DNA of 64,000 nucleotides, taken from positions 39,416 through 103,415 of the forward strand of contig CATKXX010000006.1 of the NCBI GenBank assembly GCA_949840935.1. Direction: 5' to 3'. The translations under genes were made by a program, and so were the position numbers. This stretch comes from an uncultured Acetatifactor sp. (GTDB lineage: Bacteria; Bacillota; Clostridia; Lachnospirales; Lachnospiraceae). Positions 1-8,323 of the stretch are shown here, piece after piece; position 1 is the stretch's first letter; the number at the start of each line of letters is the position of its first letter. The notes below the pieces were generated by a model, which was given only the letters and a program-made list of their open reading frames with translations, did no database searches and was not told the origin of the DNA.

Positions 1-380
1 ACGGTATGCTGATGAGGCCCTACTTCATCGATCATGTGGAGAATGACGCAGGAAACGTCATAAAAACCTTTAAACCATCCTCTTACGGAAGGCTGATGAG
101 CGAGGAGGAATCTGCGGCCCTGACACAGCTCATGACGGAGGTGGTGGAAAAGGGCACTGCCCGGAAGCTATCCGGCCTTACCTACACTGCCGCCGGGAAG
201 ACCGGTTCCGCGGAATACAATAATATTAAGGGGGACAGCCATGCGTGGTTTACAGGCTTTGCCCCGGCGGAAAACCCCGAAGTATGTGTCACGATCATTG
301 TGGAAGGTGCCGGAAGCGGCGGCGATTACGCAGTCCCGATAGCCAAGAGGATATTTGACGCCTATTTCAGGGAAAAATAA
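1..380 (+). CDS. Penicillin-binding protein, C-terminal part (cut by window edge)
   Basis: This is the 3' end of a transpeptidase gene that begins before the window; the reading frame is open from the first bases. The fragment shows the third active-site motif of penicillin-binding proteins, K-T-G (in AAGKTGSAE, codons near base 198), followed by the typical WFTGFAP segment. In the family this motif lies in the serine transpeptidase domain that cross-links peptidoglycan on the outer face of the membrane. The SXXK and SXN motifs would be upstream. The class (PBP2/FtsI type or other class B) cannot be fixed from about 125 residues. A promoter for the next gene follows the stop directly. Confidence 0.85.
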   Translation, partial: GMLMRPYFIDHVENDAGNVIKTFKPSSYGRLMSEEESAALTQLMTEVVEKGTARKLSGLTYTAAGKTGSAEYNNIKGDSHAWFTGFAPAENPEVCVTIIVEGAGSGGDYAVPIAKRIFDAYFREK

Positions 381-385
381 AAGGG

Positions 386-414
386 TTGCGTGAAACGTCC
401 GATTAGACTATACT
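386..414 (+). promoter_or_regulatory. SigA-type promoter for the Nudix gene
   Basis: TTGCGT (-35) and TATACT (-10) are separated by exactly 17 bases and lie about 43 bases before the Nudix start codon. It sits just past the penicillin-binding protein stop codon, so the Nudix gene probably starts a new transcript. Confidence 0.55.
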
Positions 415-456
415 GTGTTTAGGTCAGGGATGTGACCACCGACAGGAGGAATTGCA

Positions 457-909
457 ATGATTGAAGCAACAAGCTGTGGTGGTGTGGTAATTTTTCGTGG
501 AAAGATCCTGCTTTTGTATAAGAATTTCAAGAATAAGTACGAGGGCTGGGTATTGCCAAAGGGGACGGTCGAACAGGGCGAGGACTACAAGGAAACTGCC
601 CTTCGGGAAGTCCTGGAGGAGACGGGAGCGAAGGCTACCATCATTAAGTATGTGGGAACCAGTGAATATTCCTTTGCGGTTCCGGAGGATATCGTGGAGA
701 AGGAGGTTCACTGGTATCTGATGATGGCAGACAGTTATTACAGTAAACCACAAAAGGAGGAGTACTTTATTGATTCCGGGTTCTATAAATATCATGAAGC
801 GTATCATCTTCTGAAGTTTGCCAATGAGAAGCAGATTCTGGAGGACGCATACTCCGAATATCTGGAATTGAAAAAGAATAACTTATGGGGCAGCCGGAAA
901 TATTTTTAG
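457..909 (+). CDS. Nudix hydrolase
   Basis: A 150-residue Nudix hydrolase. The full Nudix box G-x5-E-x7-R-E-x-x-E-E-x-G is at residues 36-57 (G36, E42, R50, E51, E54, E55, G57), so the metal-binding and catalytic residues are present. Family members cleave nucleoside diphosphates linked to another group; the layout resembles small Ap4A/ADP-ribose-type hydrolases, but the substrate cannot be read from the sequence. The start has a strong ribosome-binding site (CAGGAGGAA) 6-7 bases upstream and its own promoter at 386-414. Length is normal for a single-domain Nudix enzyme. Confidence 0.88.
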   Translation: MIEATSCGGVVIFRGKILLLYKNFKNKYEGWVLPKGTVEQGEDYKETALREVLEETGAKATIIKYVGTSEYSFAVPEDIVEKEVHWYLMMADSYYSKPQKEEYFIDSGFYKYHEAYHLLKFANEKQILEDAYSEYLELKKNNLWGSRKYF

Positions 910-952
910 CTGCTCCATTTTACAGAGACATTTCTAAGGGATCGGGAACTGT

Positions 953-1276
953 ATGGCGGAAAGAGTTCGGTATCATTCAAAATTATACCTGAGTGAGGGG
1001 ATTACGGGGAAAAAACTGGATAAGATAAAGAAAAAGCTGGAAAAAAAGCCGTTGCTTTCCGGCGTTTTCCTGATTTCTGTTTCCGCAAACCCTTCCGACC
1101 AGCTCGATATCTTTGCGGCCAGGCAGCTGGTACAGCCCTACTATGAGAAAAACCCGCCCTATGTCATCGGTATCACGGAGAGCCGGGAGGAGGCGCTATT
1201 GCTGGTGGAGCAGATGGTTCAGGAATGTCTGCTGGAGAGAGGTGACTGTGCCCTGAAGGAGTATCTGCTATGCTGA
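953..1276 (+). CDS. Conserved hypothetical protein, 107 residues
   Basis: A small soluble protein with no signal peptide or membrane segment. The N-terminal third is very basic (KKLDKIKKKLEKK). The middle reads like a beta strand (GVFLISVSAN) and the C-terminal half like helices (REEALLLVEQMVQE). Its stop codon overlaps the start of the downstream DUF2953 gene by 7 bases, which suggests translational coupling. I do not recognise a named family. The position just upstream of two sporulation-associated genes suggests co-expression, but function is unknown. Confidence 0.7.
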   Translation: MAERVRYHSKLYLSEGITGKKLDKIKKKLEKKPLLSGVFLISVSANPSDQLDIFAARQLVQPYYEKNPPYVIGITESREEALLLVEQMVQECLLERGDCALKEYLLC

Positions 1277-2427
1277 ATGTGTTTTTAGAGGTTCTTTCCA
1301 TATTGGGCATTGTGCTTTTGTGCCTTCTGGGGCTGGTGGTGCTGGCAATCCTTCTGGTACTCTTTTTCCCGGTATCTTACAGGCTTTCGGCGGAAAAAGA
1401 TGCGGAGCAGGCCTCTGTCAGCGCCCGTGCCTCCTGGTTGTTTGGCTTCCTTCGTGTCAGCTTCAGCTATCCGGAGCCGGGGAGGCTTTTAGTAAAGCTC
1501 CTTCCCTTCACTGTCTTCGATTCCGGGAAAAAGGCCGGGGATAAATCAAATAAGGCTTCTGAAAGCCGGAACCGCCCCGAGGGTACAGGACAGGGCCAGG
1601 CTGGAACACAGAGCGCGGGGGCAGGGCAGGATTCGGGAACGGCGAAAGCGGAAGCAGGGCAGAGTCGGGCAGCGGCACAGAGCCAGGAAGCAGAGCAGGG
1701 TAAGGCCGGGACACCGAATGCAGAGGCAGGGCAAAGCCAGGCCGGGACACCGAATGCAGAGGCAGGGCAAGGCCAGGCCGGGACACAGGACGCAGAGACA
1801 GGGCAGACTCAGCCCGCAGGTCGGGACTCAGGTTCAGCCCGAAACGCCGAAGCAGGGCAGGACGTGGGGACAGGGCCGAATCCGGCAGCAGGACAGGACG
1901 CGGAGGCAGGGCAGAACCCAGACCCGGCCCGGGACGGCCAGCCTGACAGCCCGGACAGTGAAGTTACGGAAGAAAATGCCGGTTTCCCGCTTTTCAAAAA
2001 ATTTAAAAAGATAAAGTACACAATTTGCGGCATATATGATAAAATAAAAAATATTTGGGAGAATATATCCTATTATATCGGACTCCTTCAGGAGGAGGAC
2101 ACAAAGCAGCTTTTTTCCCATGCAGTGTTCCGACTGGGAAAGATATTGAAATGCATCCGCCCCAGACATATACGGGGGCAGTTGCTGTTTGGCACAGGAG
2201 CTCCCGATACCACGGGGTATGCCTTTGGCATATACGGGATGCTGTCGCCATGCCTGGGTAACAGGCTGCAGGTAACGCCTGACTTTGCCAGGGCGGTTTT
2301 GGAAGGCAATCTGTATGCTGCCGGACATATCACAGTTTTTACCGTTTTATGGAATGTCTTTAAAGTACTTATGGATAAAAAATTGCGGGCCTTTATCAGG
2401 AAAATGAAAGCAGGGAGGAAAATGTAG
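1270..2427 (+). CDS. DUF2953 membrane-anchored protein with long repetitive linker
   Basis: A 385-residue protein. An N-terminal hydrophobic segment (residues about 5-35) should anchor it in the membrane. The C-terminal part (about 240-385), with a basic start, a helix around NIWENISYYIGLLQ, and RPRHIRGQLLFGTGAPDTTG, fits the DUF2953 family found beside gerW/ytfJ in spore formers. Between them lies a low-complexity linker of about 130 residues (about 95-225), rich in Gly, Gln, Ala and Glu and built on repeats of about 12 residues such as QAGTPNAEAGQ. The gene overlaps the upstream gene by 7 bases and is followed immediately by gerW. A role in spore formation is inferred from that pairing only. 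Confidence 0.75.
   Translation: MLNVFLEVLSILGIVLLCLLGLVVLAILLVLFFPVSYRLSAEKDAEQASVSARASWLFGFLRVSFSYPEPGRLLVKLLPFTVFDSGKKAGDKSNKASESRNRPEGTGQGQAGTQSAGAGQDSGTAKAEAGQSRAAAQSQEAEQGKAGTPNAEAGQSQAGTPNAEAGQGQAGTQDAETGQTQPAGRDSGSARNAEAGQDVGTGPNPAAGQDAEAGQNPDPARDGQPDSPDSEVTEENAGFPLFKKFKKIKYTICGIYDKIKNIWENISYYIGLLQEEDTKQLFSHAVFRLGKILKCIRPRHIRGQLLFGTGAPDTTGYAFGIYGMLSPCLGNRLQVTPDFARAVLEGNLYAAGHITVFTVLWNVFKVLMDKKLRAFIRKMKAGRKM
1703..1810 (+). repeat. 36-bp in-frame tandem repeat inside the DUF2953 gene
   Basis: Two near-identical 36-bp units (1703-1738 and 1739-1774) are followed by a diverged third (1775-1810). Each encodes 12 residues of the QAGTPNAEAGQS type. Looser copies of the motif spread over about 1560-1950. 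The period is a multiple of three, so copy-number change would keep the frame. Confidence 0.8.
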
Positions 2428-2850
2428 ATGGCAGATAAGGAAAATCAGTTTCAGGGTGTGGTGGAATCTCTGTTAAAGGGGATGGATACGGTGCTTTCTA
2501 CCAAGACGGTAGTGGGGGAGGCGACACAGATCGGCGATACTATCATACTGCCTCTGGTGGATGTGTCCTTTGGGGTAGGCGCCGGGGCGGGAAGCAACGG
2601 GGAAAAGAATTCCTCCTCCGGAGCGGGAGGCCTGGGCGGCAAAATGACTCCGAGCGCTGTTTTGGTGATTAAAAACGGCTCTACCAAGCTTGTAAATATC
2701 AAGAATCAGGATGCTGTGACCAAAGTCCTGGACATGATTCCCGATATTGTGGAAAGGTTTACCAAGCCCAAGGAACAGAGTGGCGAGATATCGGATGCGG
2801 AGGTAGTGGATATTGCTTTCCCCGGGGACGGAAAGGAAGGTAAGGACTGA
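2428..2850 (+). CDS. GerW/YtfJ family sporulation protein
   Basis: A 140-residue GerW (YtfJ) family protein. Family features seen are the N-terminal VESLLKGMDTVLSTKTVVGE segment, the DTIILPLVDVSFGVGAGAG stretch, and a Gly/Ser-rich loop ahead of the conserved end (SAVLVIKNGSTKLVNIK). In Bacillus, YtfJ/GerW is a spore protein needed for normal germination. The start follows the DUF2953 stop codon directly, and the GGAGGAAAATGTAG preceding it supplies the ribosome-binding site. DUF2953 and GerW genes are a known neighbouring pair in spore formers, which supports both calls. Confidence 0.85.
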   Translation: MADKENQFQGVVESLLKGMDTVLSTKTVVGEATQIGDTIILPLVDVSFGVGAGAGSNGEKNSSSGAGGLGGKMTPSAVLVIKNGSTKLVNIKNQDAVTKVLDMIPDIVERFTKPKEQSGEISDAEVVDIAFPGDGKEGKD

Positions 2851-2911
2851 CAGGCATCTGAACGGCGGCCGATGAATATAATAGAGTGAAGATTCCCTGG
2901 ATAATTGTTTC

Positions 2912-3052
2912 ATGAAGAAGATGATTGGATGTGTTGCCTTCCTGGTTGCAATCGGTATGCTGATCATGCTGATCGCGCATAACCGGCTGATTGGACTGAT
3001 CATTATTGCTCTGTTATTGTTTGTCGGATATATTTGTGTCTGCAGCGACTAA
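2912..3052 (+). CDS. Small membrane protein, 46 residues
   Basis: A 46-codon open frame beginning MKKMIGCVAFLVAIGM and ending in ICVCSD. Nearly the whole sequence is hydrophobic, with two probable membrane segments (about 5-22 and 25-44) separated by a short HNR turn. It lies between gerW and the J-domain-like gene on the same strand. The ribosome-binding site is weak, and a second ATG lies three codons in. No family is recognised. It is listed because the frame, composition and position are gene-like; a small chance remains that it is not translated. Confidence 0.5.
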   Translation: MKKMIGCVAFLVAIGMLIMLIAHNRLIGLIIIALLLFVGYICVCSD

Positions 3053-3065
3053 GAGGTTGATTCTA

Positions 3066-3593
3066 ATGATTGATTGGGACGAGATAAACAGGGCGGAGAG
3101 TATCGATGAGCTGAATGATATCAAGCTCTGGCTGTTTCAGGAGAATGTACGTCTGGAAAACGAGAGGAAGGAGCTTGCCCTTTCTCAGGAGAGATTTACC
3201 AGTGAACATGTAAAGCTTCGCCAGGAGCTGGACGAGCTGAACCGCAGGACGATGATGGAACAGAAGCGCCTGAAGGAGGAAACCCTTTTCTTTGAGAAAA
3301 AGATGGAAATCCTTCAGGACGGCTTTAAGCATCTGGATGAGGACAGACGTTCCCTGGAGCGCCAGAAGCAGCAATTTGCGGCGGAAAAGCTCAGAATATC
3401 CGGCCAGGCCAGAGGGCCGGCCTCCGAGGAAGCTGTAAAGCTTTTATTCAGGGGCGCCAATAACACCCTGGCACTGAGAAAGAGGTATCGCGATCTGGTA
3501 AAAATCTTTCATCCTGATAATATGTTTGGGGATGAGGAGCTGGTGCAGATGATCAACCGGGAATATATGAAACGAAAAGAAAAAGAGCAGTGA
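3066..3593 (+). CDS. J-domain-like protein with long coiled coil
   Basis: A 175-residue protein. The start at 3066 (MIDWDEIN) is preferred over one 60 bases upstream because AAGAGG lies at a good distance before it. Residues about 20-115 are a charged, heptad-rich coiled coil. The C-terminal 40 residues carry a J-domain-like core: LRKRYRDLVKIFHPDN includes the H-P-D tripeptide that in DnaJ proteins stimulates DnaK ATPase, and it is followed by a short helix (QMINREYMKRKEKEQ). The usual N-terminal DnaJ arrangement and the zinc-finger domain are absent. It may be a divergent co-chaperone, but that is inference from the HPD core. Confidence 0.72.
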   Translation: MIDWDEINRAESIDELNDIKLWLFQENVRLENERKELALSQERFTSEHVKLRQELDELNRRTMMEQKRLKEETLFFEKKMEILQDGFKHLDEDRRSLERQKQQFAAEKLRISGQARGPASEEAVKLLFRGANNTLALRKRYRDLVKIFHPDNMFGDEELVQMINREYMKRKEKEQ

Positions 3594-3610
3594 TTCTGCT
3601 CTTTTCAATT
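3581..3610 (+). terminator. Hairpin terminator between convergent genes
   Basis: AAAAGAGCAG (3581-3590) and CTGCTCTTTT (3596-3605) form a perfect stem with a 5-base loop, overlapping the last codons of the J-domain-like gene. A second CTGCTCTTTTT follows at about 3611. A-rich and T-rich flanks could make it work in both directions, serving this gene and the converging rpmB. Confidence 0.75.
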
Positions 3611-3662
3611 CTGCTCTTTTTATTTAAGCTTCCATTTAAGCCTCAAATTTGCTGTCAGGCCG

Positions 3663-3848
3663 TTAAGCCCTTTCCACTCTGCCGGACTTAAGGCAGCTGG
3701 TGCAGACATGCATCTTCTTGGAACCGCCGTTTACCTTGCACTTTACCCTCTTGACGTTAGCGTTCCATATTGCATTACTTCTTCTATGGGAATGGCTTAC
3801 GTTATTACCAAAATGAACGCCCTTGCCACAAACATCACACTTAGCCAT
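3663..3848 (-). CDS. rpmB: 50S ribosomal protein L28
   Basis: A 61-residue L28 (bL28) protein of the large ribosomal subunit. It begins MAKCDVCGKGVHFGNNVSHSHRRSNAIW, typical of L28, and ends with MHVCTSCLKSGRVERA. The two CxxC pairs (residues 4/7 and 49/52) make this the zinc-binding form. The ribosome-binding site GAGGAGGTG precedes the start on the minus strand. It is monocistronic and diverges from the Asp23-type gene, as rpmB does from yloU in Bacillus, which supports both calls. Confidence 0.96.
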   Translation of the reverse strand: MAKCDVCGKGVHFGNNVSHSHRRSNAIWNANVKRVKCKVNGGSKKMHVCTSCLKSGRVERA

Positions 3849-3892
3849 TTTGACACCTCCTCGACACCTGCATTTTCTTTCACAACATTGAT

Positions 3893-3921
3893 ATATTACC
3901 AGAAATATGTAAGAAAAGCAA
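3893..3921 (-). promoter_or_regulatory. Promoter for rpmB
   Basis: On the minus strand, TTGCTT (-35, 3916-3921) and TAATAT (-10, 3893-3898) are separated by 17 bases, about 45 bases upstream of the L28 start codon. The surrounding AT-rich tract is typical of strong ribosomal-protein promoters. Confidence 0.5.
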
Positions 3922-4039
3922 GCAAAAAAAATCTTTTTTTAATTTTTGTATTTATTGTTTCCTTTTTTAGGGAAAGCTGTTAGAATACAATATATATGTC
4001 CGTTGGCTTTGTGGACTAACAGAAAGGAATGGTAGCGAT

Positions 4040-4399
4040 ATGAAAGGTTCTTCTATGAATACCCATATGGGAAATATTGTCATTGACAATGATGTGATCG
4101 CTCAGTACGCAGGCAGCGTTGCGGTGGAATGCTTTGGCATTGTCGGCATGGCGGGCGTAAATGTGAAGGACGGGCTAGTCAGGCTGTTGAAAATGGACAG
4201 TATTACCCGTGGGATCAGCGTGTCACTGAACCAGAACAGGCTGATTCTCGATTTCCATGTGATCGTGGCGTACGGAGTGAGCATTCTCGCTGTGGCAGAT
4301 AATCTGATAGACAGTGTAAAATACAAGGTAGAAGAATTTACCGGCATTGAGATTGAAAAGATCAACATCTATGTAGATGGTGTCAGAGTGATTGATTAA
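4040..4399 (+). CDS. Asp23/Gls24 family protein (YloU-like)
   Basis: A 119-residue Asp23/Gls24 family protein. Family signs are the start (GNIVIDNDVIAQYAGSVAVECFGIVGMAG), the SVSLNQNRLILDFHVIVAYGVSI core and the end (VKYKVEEFTGIEIEKINIYVDGVRV). YloU-like members accompany the fatty-acid kinase gene fakA (yloV) in Firmicutes, as here. The start at 4040 follows AAGGAATGG; an alternative ATG 15 bases downstream is also plausible. The stop codon lies inside the ribosome-binding site of the next gene, so the two are almost certainly co-translated. The molecular role of the family is poorly defined (envelope or lipid stress). Confidence 0.88.
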   Translation: MKGSSMNTHMGNIVIDNDVIAQYAGSVAVECFGIVGMAGVNVKDGLVRLLKMDSITRGISVSLNQNRLILDFHVIVAYGVSILAVADNLIDSVKYKVEEFTGIEIEKINIYVDGVRVID

Positions 4400-4412
4400 G
4401 GAGGACTTTATC

Positions 4413-6113
4413 GTGAGTTTACAACAAATCGATGCTAAGATGCTTTCCAGGATGTTCTTAGCCGGTGCAAAGAATCTGGAAAATAAAAAAGAATGGATCA
4501 ATGAGCTGAATGTCTTCCCCGTCCCCGACGGTGATACGGGCACCAATATGACAATGACCATCATGTCTGCGGCAAGGGAGGTTTCCGCACTGGGCGAAGG
4601 AGCAGATATGGCCTCCATCTGCAAGGCAATTTCCAGCGGATCATTAAGAGGGGCGAGAGGCAATTCCGGGGTTATCCTGTCCCAGCTGTTCCGGGGCTTT
4701 ACCAAGCGGATCAAGGAAGAGAACGAGCTTACCACTGCCGTATTTGCGGAATCCTATGACAAAGCGGTGGAGACCGCATACAAGGCCGTTATGAAGCCGA
4801 AAGAAGGAACCATACTGACTGTGGCAAGAGGCGTCGCAGACAAGGCGAAAGAGCTTGTCGAGGAGGGGTGTGACAATCTGGAGGTATTTTTCGGGAAAGT
4901 CATCGAGCATGGCAATTATGTACTCAGCCAGACTCCTGAGATGCTCCCTGTCTTAAAGCAGGCGGGCGTGGTGGATTCCGGCGGCCAGGGGCTGATGGAG
5001 GTTCTCCAGGGCGCGTTTGACGCATATATGGGTAAAGAAATAGACTATTCTATCTCCGAACCGGCTTCCTCCGGCAGCGTATCATCCGGGAAGGCTTCCA
5101 TGGAAGCGCAGGCCGGGGCTGAGATCAAATTCGGATATTGTACGGAATTTATCATTTTGCTGAATAAGACTTTTAACATTAAGATGGAGATGGACTTCAA
5201 GGCTTATCTGGAATCCATCGGAGATTCAATCGTTTGTGTGGCGGATGATGACGTGGTTAAGGTACACGTACATACCAACGATCCCGGTCTGGCTATCCAG
5301 AAGGCGTTGAAGTACGGTGCCCTTTCCAACATGAAGATTGACAATATGCGCCTGGAGCATCAGGAAAAGCTGTTTAAGATGTCCGGGAAGACGGGTACGC
5401 CCATCCCTGAAAAGCAGCCTCCCGCAGAGCCCGAGAAGCCCTCCGAGCCTCCCAAGGAATTTGGCTTTATCGCAGTCTCCGTTGGAGATGGTGTAAATGA
5501 GATCTTTAAGAGCCTGGGAGTAGACTATATCATTGAGGGCGGGCAGACCATGAACCCCAGCACTGCCGATATTTTGGACGCGGTGGATAAGGTAAACGCG
5601 AAAACAATCTTTGTCCTGCCCAACAATAAAAATATCATCCTTGCGGCCAACCAGGCGGCAGAGTTGACCACAGACAAGAATCTGCTGGTCATTCCTACCA
5701 GGACGATCCCCCAGGGAATCACGGCGGTAATCAACTTTGTACCTGAGATGTCCGCGGATGAAAATGAGTCGGCCATGCTCCAGGAGATTTCCAATGTGAA
5801 GACAGGCCAGGTCACTTATGCCGTCAGGGACACTGTGATTGATGACAAGGAAATCAAAAAGGGCGACTATATGGGTATCGGTGACAACGGGATCCTTTCC
5901 GTGGGCGGCGATATCGGTACGGTTGCAAAGGATGCCCTGGGACAGATGGTGACAGAGGATTCTGTCCTGATCAGCATCTATTACGGAAGCGATGTGACAG
6001 AAGAAGCGGCGGAGGCTTTCCGCGCAGAGGTGGAGAAGGATTACTCCTTCTGCGATATAGAACTCCAGTATGGCGGCCAGCCCATCTATTATTATGTAAT
6101 GTCGGTGGAATAG
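4413..6113 (+). CDS. fakA: Fatty acid kinase subunit A (DAK2-domain protein, YloV)
   Basis: A 566-residue DAK2-domain protein. The GTG start at 4413 is chosen because AAGGAGGA (4398-4405) lies 7-8 bases before it, overlapping the yloU stop codon. The N-terminal nucleotide-binding domain shows NVFPVPDGDTGTNM (the DAK metal/ATP site) and GARGNSGVILSQLFRG. A middle domain follows (about 210-330), then a Pro/Glu linker (about 335-350), and a C-terminal domain ending in IYYYVMSVE. FakA phosphorylates fatty acids bound to FakB (DegV) proteins so that they can enter phospholipid synthesis. A DegV gene lies 2.2 kb downstream, past recG, fitting such a two-part kinase. Confidence 0.92.
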   Translation: MSLQQIDAKMLSRMFLAGAKNLENKKEWINELNVFPVPDGDTGTNMTMTIMSAAREVSALGEGADMASICKAISSGSLRGARGNSGVILSQLFRGFTKRIKEENELTTAVFAESYDKAVETAYKAVMKPKEGTILTVARGVADKAKELVEEGCDNLEVFFGKVIEHGNYVLSQTPEMLPVLKQAGVVDSGGQGLMEVLQGAFDAYMGKEIDYSISEPASSGSVSSGKASMEAQAGAEIKFGYCTEFIILLNKTFNIKMEMDFKAYLESIGDSIVCVADDDVVKVHVHTNDPGLAIQKALKYGALSNMKIDNMRLEHQEKLFKMSGKTGTPIPEKQPPAEPEKPSEPPKEFGFIAVSVGDGVNEIFKSLGVDYIIEGGQTMNPSTADILDAVDKVNAKTIFVLPNNKNIILAANQAAELTTDKNLLVIPTRTIPQGITAVINFVPEMSADENESAMLQEISNVKTGQVTYAVRDTVIDDKEIKKGDYMGIGDNGILSVGGDIGTVAKDALGQMVTEDSVLISIYYGSDVTEEAAEAFRAEVEKDYSFCDIELQYGGQPIYYYVMSVE

Positions 6114-6132
6114 AAGATAAGCGATGATTGAG

Positions 6133-6162
6133 GGGAGACAGATTGCCGCTGTCTCCCTTTTT
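6133..6162 (+). terminator. Rho-independent terminator after fakA
   Basis: GGGAGACAG (6133-6141) pairs perfectly with CTGTCTCCC (6149-6157) around a 7-base loop, followed by five T. It should end most yloU-fakA transcripts before recG, which would then depend on read-through or an unseen promoter. Confidence 0.85.
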
Positions 6163-6196
6163 GAGACCTTTGCTGCCTGGCGGAATGAGAGGATAT

Positions 6197-8254
6197 ATGG
6201 ACAGAAGCACACCGGTCATTGAGCTCAAAGGAGTGGGTGAGAAGACCCGGAAACTGTTTGAAAAGCTGAATATATATACTGTGGGAGACCTGCTTTCCTT
6301 CTATCCACGGGATTATGAAAATTTCCGGGAGCCTGTCACAATCGGCCATGCGGCTCCCGGCGAAGCCTGCGCCGTGCGTGCGGCAGTGGCGGGAATTCCC
6401 AATGAGAAGCGGGTGAGAAGCCTTCATATCCTGAATATCAATGTTTCCGACGGCACGGGAAGTATGCAGCTCACCTTTTTCAATATGCCGTTTTTAAAAA
6501 AGACGCTGCGGCAGGGCGGTTACTATATTTTCCGCGGGACGGTACAGACCCGCGGAAGCTTTAAGCTCATGGAGCAGCCAAAGATTTATTCCATGGAAGA
6601 ATACGGGAAGCTGACCAACCGGCTGAACCCCAGATATTCCCTGACCAAGGGACTTACAAACCAGGCTGTGCAGAAGGCCATAAAACAGGCGTTGTCCGCC
6701 TGCCCGCCGGAGGAGGAATTTTATGGGGAGGAATTCCTCCGCACCTATGGTCTGGAAGGCACGGAGGAGGCACTTCATGCCATCCATTTTCCCGCGGACA
6801 TGGAACAGCTGATCAGGGCAAGACAGCGTCTGGTGTTCGACGAATTCTTTGCCTTCCTGTTCCTGATGCGGCGGAACAGGGAATTCAGCGAGGGTATGGA
6901 AAACAGCTACCCCATGTTTGAGACGGCGGACACGGTGCGCTTTCTGGAGCTGCTTCCCTTCCCCCTTACCAGGGCACAGAAAAGGGTCTGGGGGGAAATC
7001 CGGAATGACATGGGCAGCCCTGTCTGCATGAACCGCCTGATCCAGGGTGACGTGGGCTCCGGCAAGACGGTGCTTGCCCTGCTCGCCCTGCTGATGACTG
7101 CCGCAAACGGCTTTCAGGGCGCGCTGATGGCGCCTACGGAGGTACTGGCGGCACAGCATTTTGAGACGATTTCAGGCTATGTGAGAAAGGGCTGCACTGT
7201 GCTGAAGCCGATCCTGCTGGTGGGCTCCATGACCGCCAGGGAAAAGAAGGAAGCTTATGGCAGGATTGCCTCCGGGGAAGCCAACCTTATCATAGGCACC
7301 CACGCCCTGATCCAAAGCAAGGTGGAGTATAAGTCCCTGGCCCTGGTGGTGACGGATGAGCAGCACCGCTTCGGCGTCCGGCAGCGGGAGCTGCTGGCGG
7401 AGAAGGGGGAGAAGCCCCATATCCTGGTTATGAGCGCCACACCCATTCCCAGGACACTGGCAATCATCCTCTACGGCGATCTTCATATCTCGGTGGTGGA
7501 CGAGCTTCCGGCCAACAGGCTTCCCATCAAAAACTGTGTGGTCAATACCTCCTACCGCAAAAAGGCCTATGAATTTATTGAAAAAGAAGTCAGGGCGGGA
7601 AGGCAGGCCTATGTAATCTGCCCCCAGGTGGAGGAAGGAGAATTGGACGACCTGGAAAATGTGGTGGATTACACGGAAAAGCTGCGAAGCCGTCTCTCAC
7701 CCGATATCCAGGTGGCATACCTCCACGGCAAGATGCGTCCCTCAGATAAGAACCGTATCATGGAAGAATTTGCCGCCCATACAATCGATGTGCTGGTATC
7801 CACGACGGTCATTGAGGTGGGGATCAATGTCCCCAACGCCACAGTGATGATGGTGGAGAACGCGGAGCGCTTCGGCCTGGCCCAGCTCCATCAGCTGCGG
7901 GGCCGGGTGGGAAGGGGGGAACACCAGAGCTACTGCATCTTCGTCAGCACAAAGGAAAATCAGGAGACCATGGAGCGTCTGCAGATCCTGAACCAATCTA
8001 ACGACGGTTTCTTTATCGCCTCCCAGGATTTGAAGCTGCGGGGGCCGGGGGATCTTTTCGGTATCCGTCAGAGCGGGGAATTTTCCTTCCGTATCGGCGA
8101 TATCTACAATGACGCGGGAGTGCTGCAGAAGGCCTCCGCAGCCGTCGATGCGCTGGCACAGAGGGATCCTTCCCTGGAGCTGCCGGAACAGGAAGCCTTA
8201 AGGAAACATTTAGAAAAGGTGTCCGCCAACAGTGTTGACTTTCGTTCCATATGA
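6197..8254 (+). CDS. recG: ATP-dependent DNA helicase RecG
   Basis: A 685-residue RecG, normal family length. The start at 6197 (MDRSTPVIELKGVGEKT) matches the family N-terminus, although an upstream in-frame ATG at 6185 is possible. The N-terminal wedge/OB region (to about 230) is followed by the helicase core: Walker A in GDVGSGKTVLA, the DEQHRFGVRQ box in place of DEAD, SATPIPRT, and the TTVIEVGINVPNA and QLRGRVGRG motifs. RecG remodels stalled forks and branched DNA. Its place after fakA is common in Firmicutes. Confidence 0.97.
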   Translation: MDRSTPVIELKGVGEKTRKLFEKLNIYTVGDLLSFYPRDYENFREPVTIGHAAPGEACAVRAAVAGIPNEKRVRSLHILNINVSDGTGSMQLTFFNMPFLKKTLRQGGYYIFRGTVQTRGSFKLMEQPKIYSMEEYGKLTNRLNPRYSLTKGLTNQAVQKAIKQALSACPPEEEFYGEEFLRTYGLEGTEEALHAIHFPADMEQLIRARQRLVFDEFFAFLFLMRRNREFSEGMENSYPMFETADTVRFLELLPFPLTRAQKRVWGEIRNDMGSPVCMNRLIQGDVGSGKTVLALLALLMTAANGFQGALMAPTEVLAAQHFETISGYVRKGCTVLKPILLVGSMTAREKKEAYGRIASGEANLIIGTHALIQSKVEYKSLALVVTDEQHRFGVRQRELLAEKGEKPHILVMSATPIPRTLAIILYGDLHISVVDELPANRLPIKNCVVNTSYRKKAYEFIEKEVRAGRQAYVICPQVEEGELDDLENVVDYTEKLRSRLSPDIQVAYLHGKMRPSDKNRIMEEFAAHTIDVLVSTTVIEVGINVPNATVMMVENAERFGLAQLHQLRGRVGRGEHQSYCIFVSTKENQETMERLQILNQSNDGFFIASQDLKLRGPGDLFGIRQSGEFSFRIGDIYNDAGVLQKASAAVDALAQRDPSLELPEQEALRKHLEKVSANSVDFRSI

Positions 8255-8323
8255 CATTAAAATGGATTGTAAACCGACCGGATCAAAAGCCATTAAAAGC
8301 AAAAGTGAGGTAAATAGAAAATT

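Noticed and set aside
5226..6212. Open frame of 328 codons on the minus strand opposite fakA
   Set aside because: Shadow of fakA with no recognisable domain or start signal.
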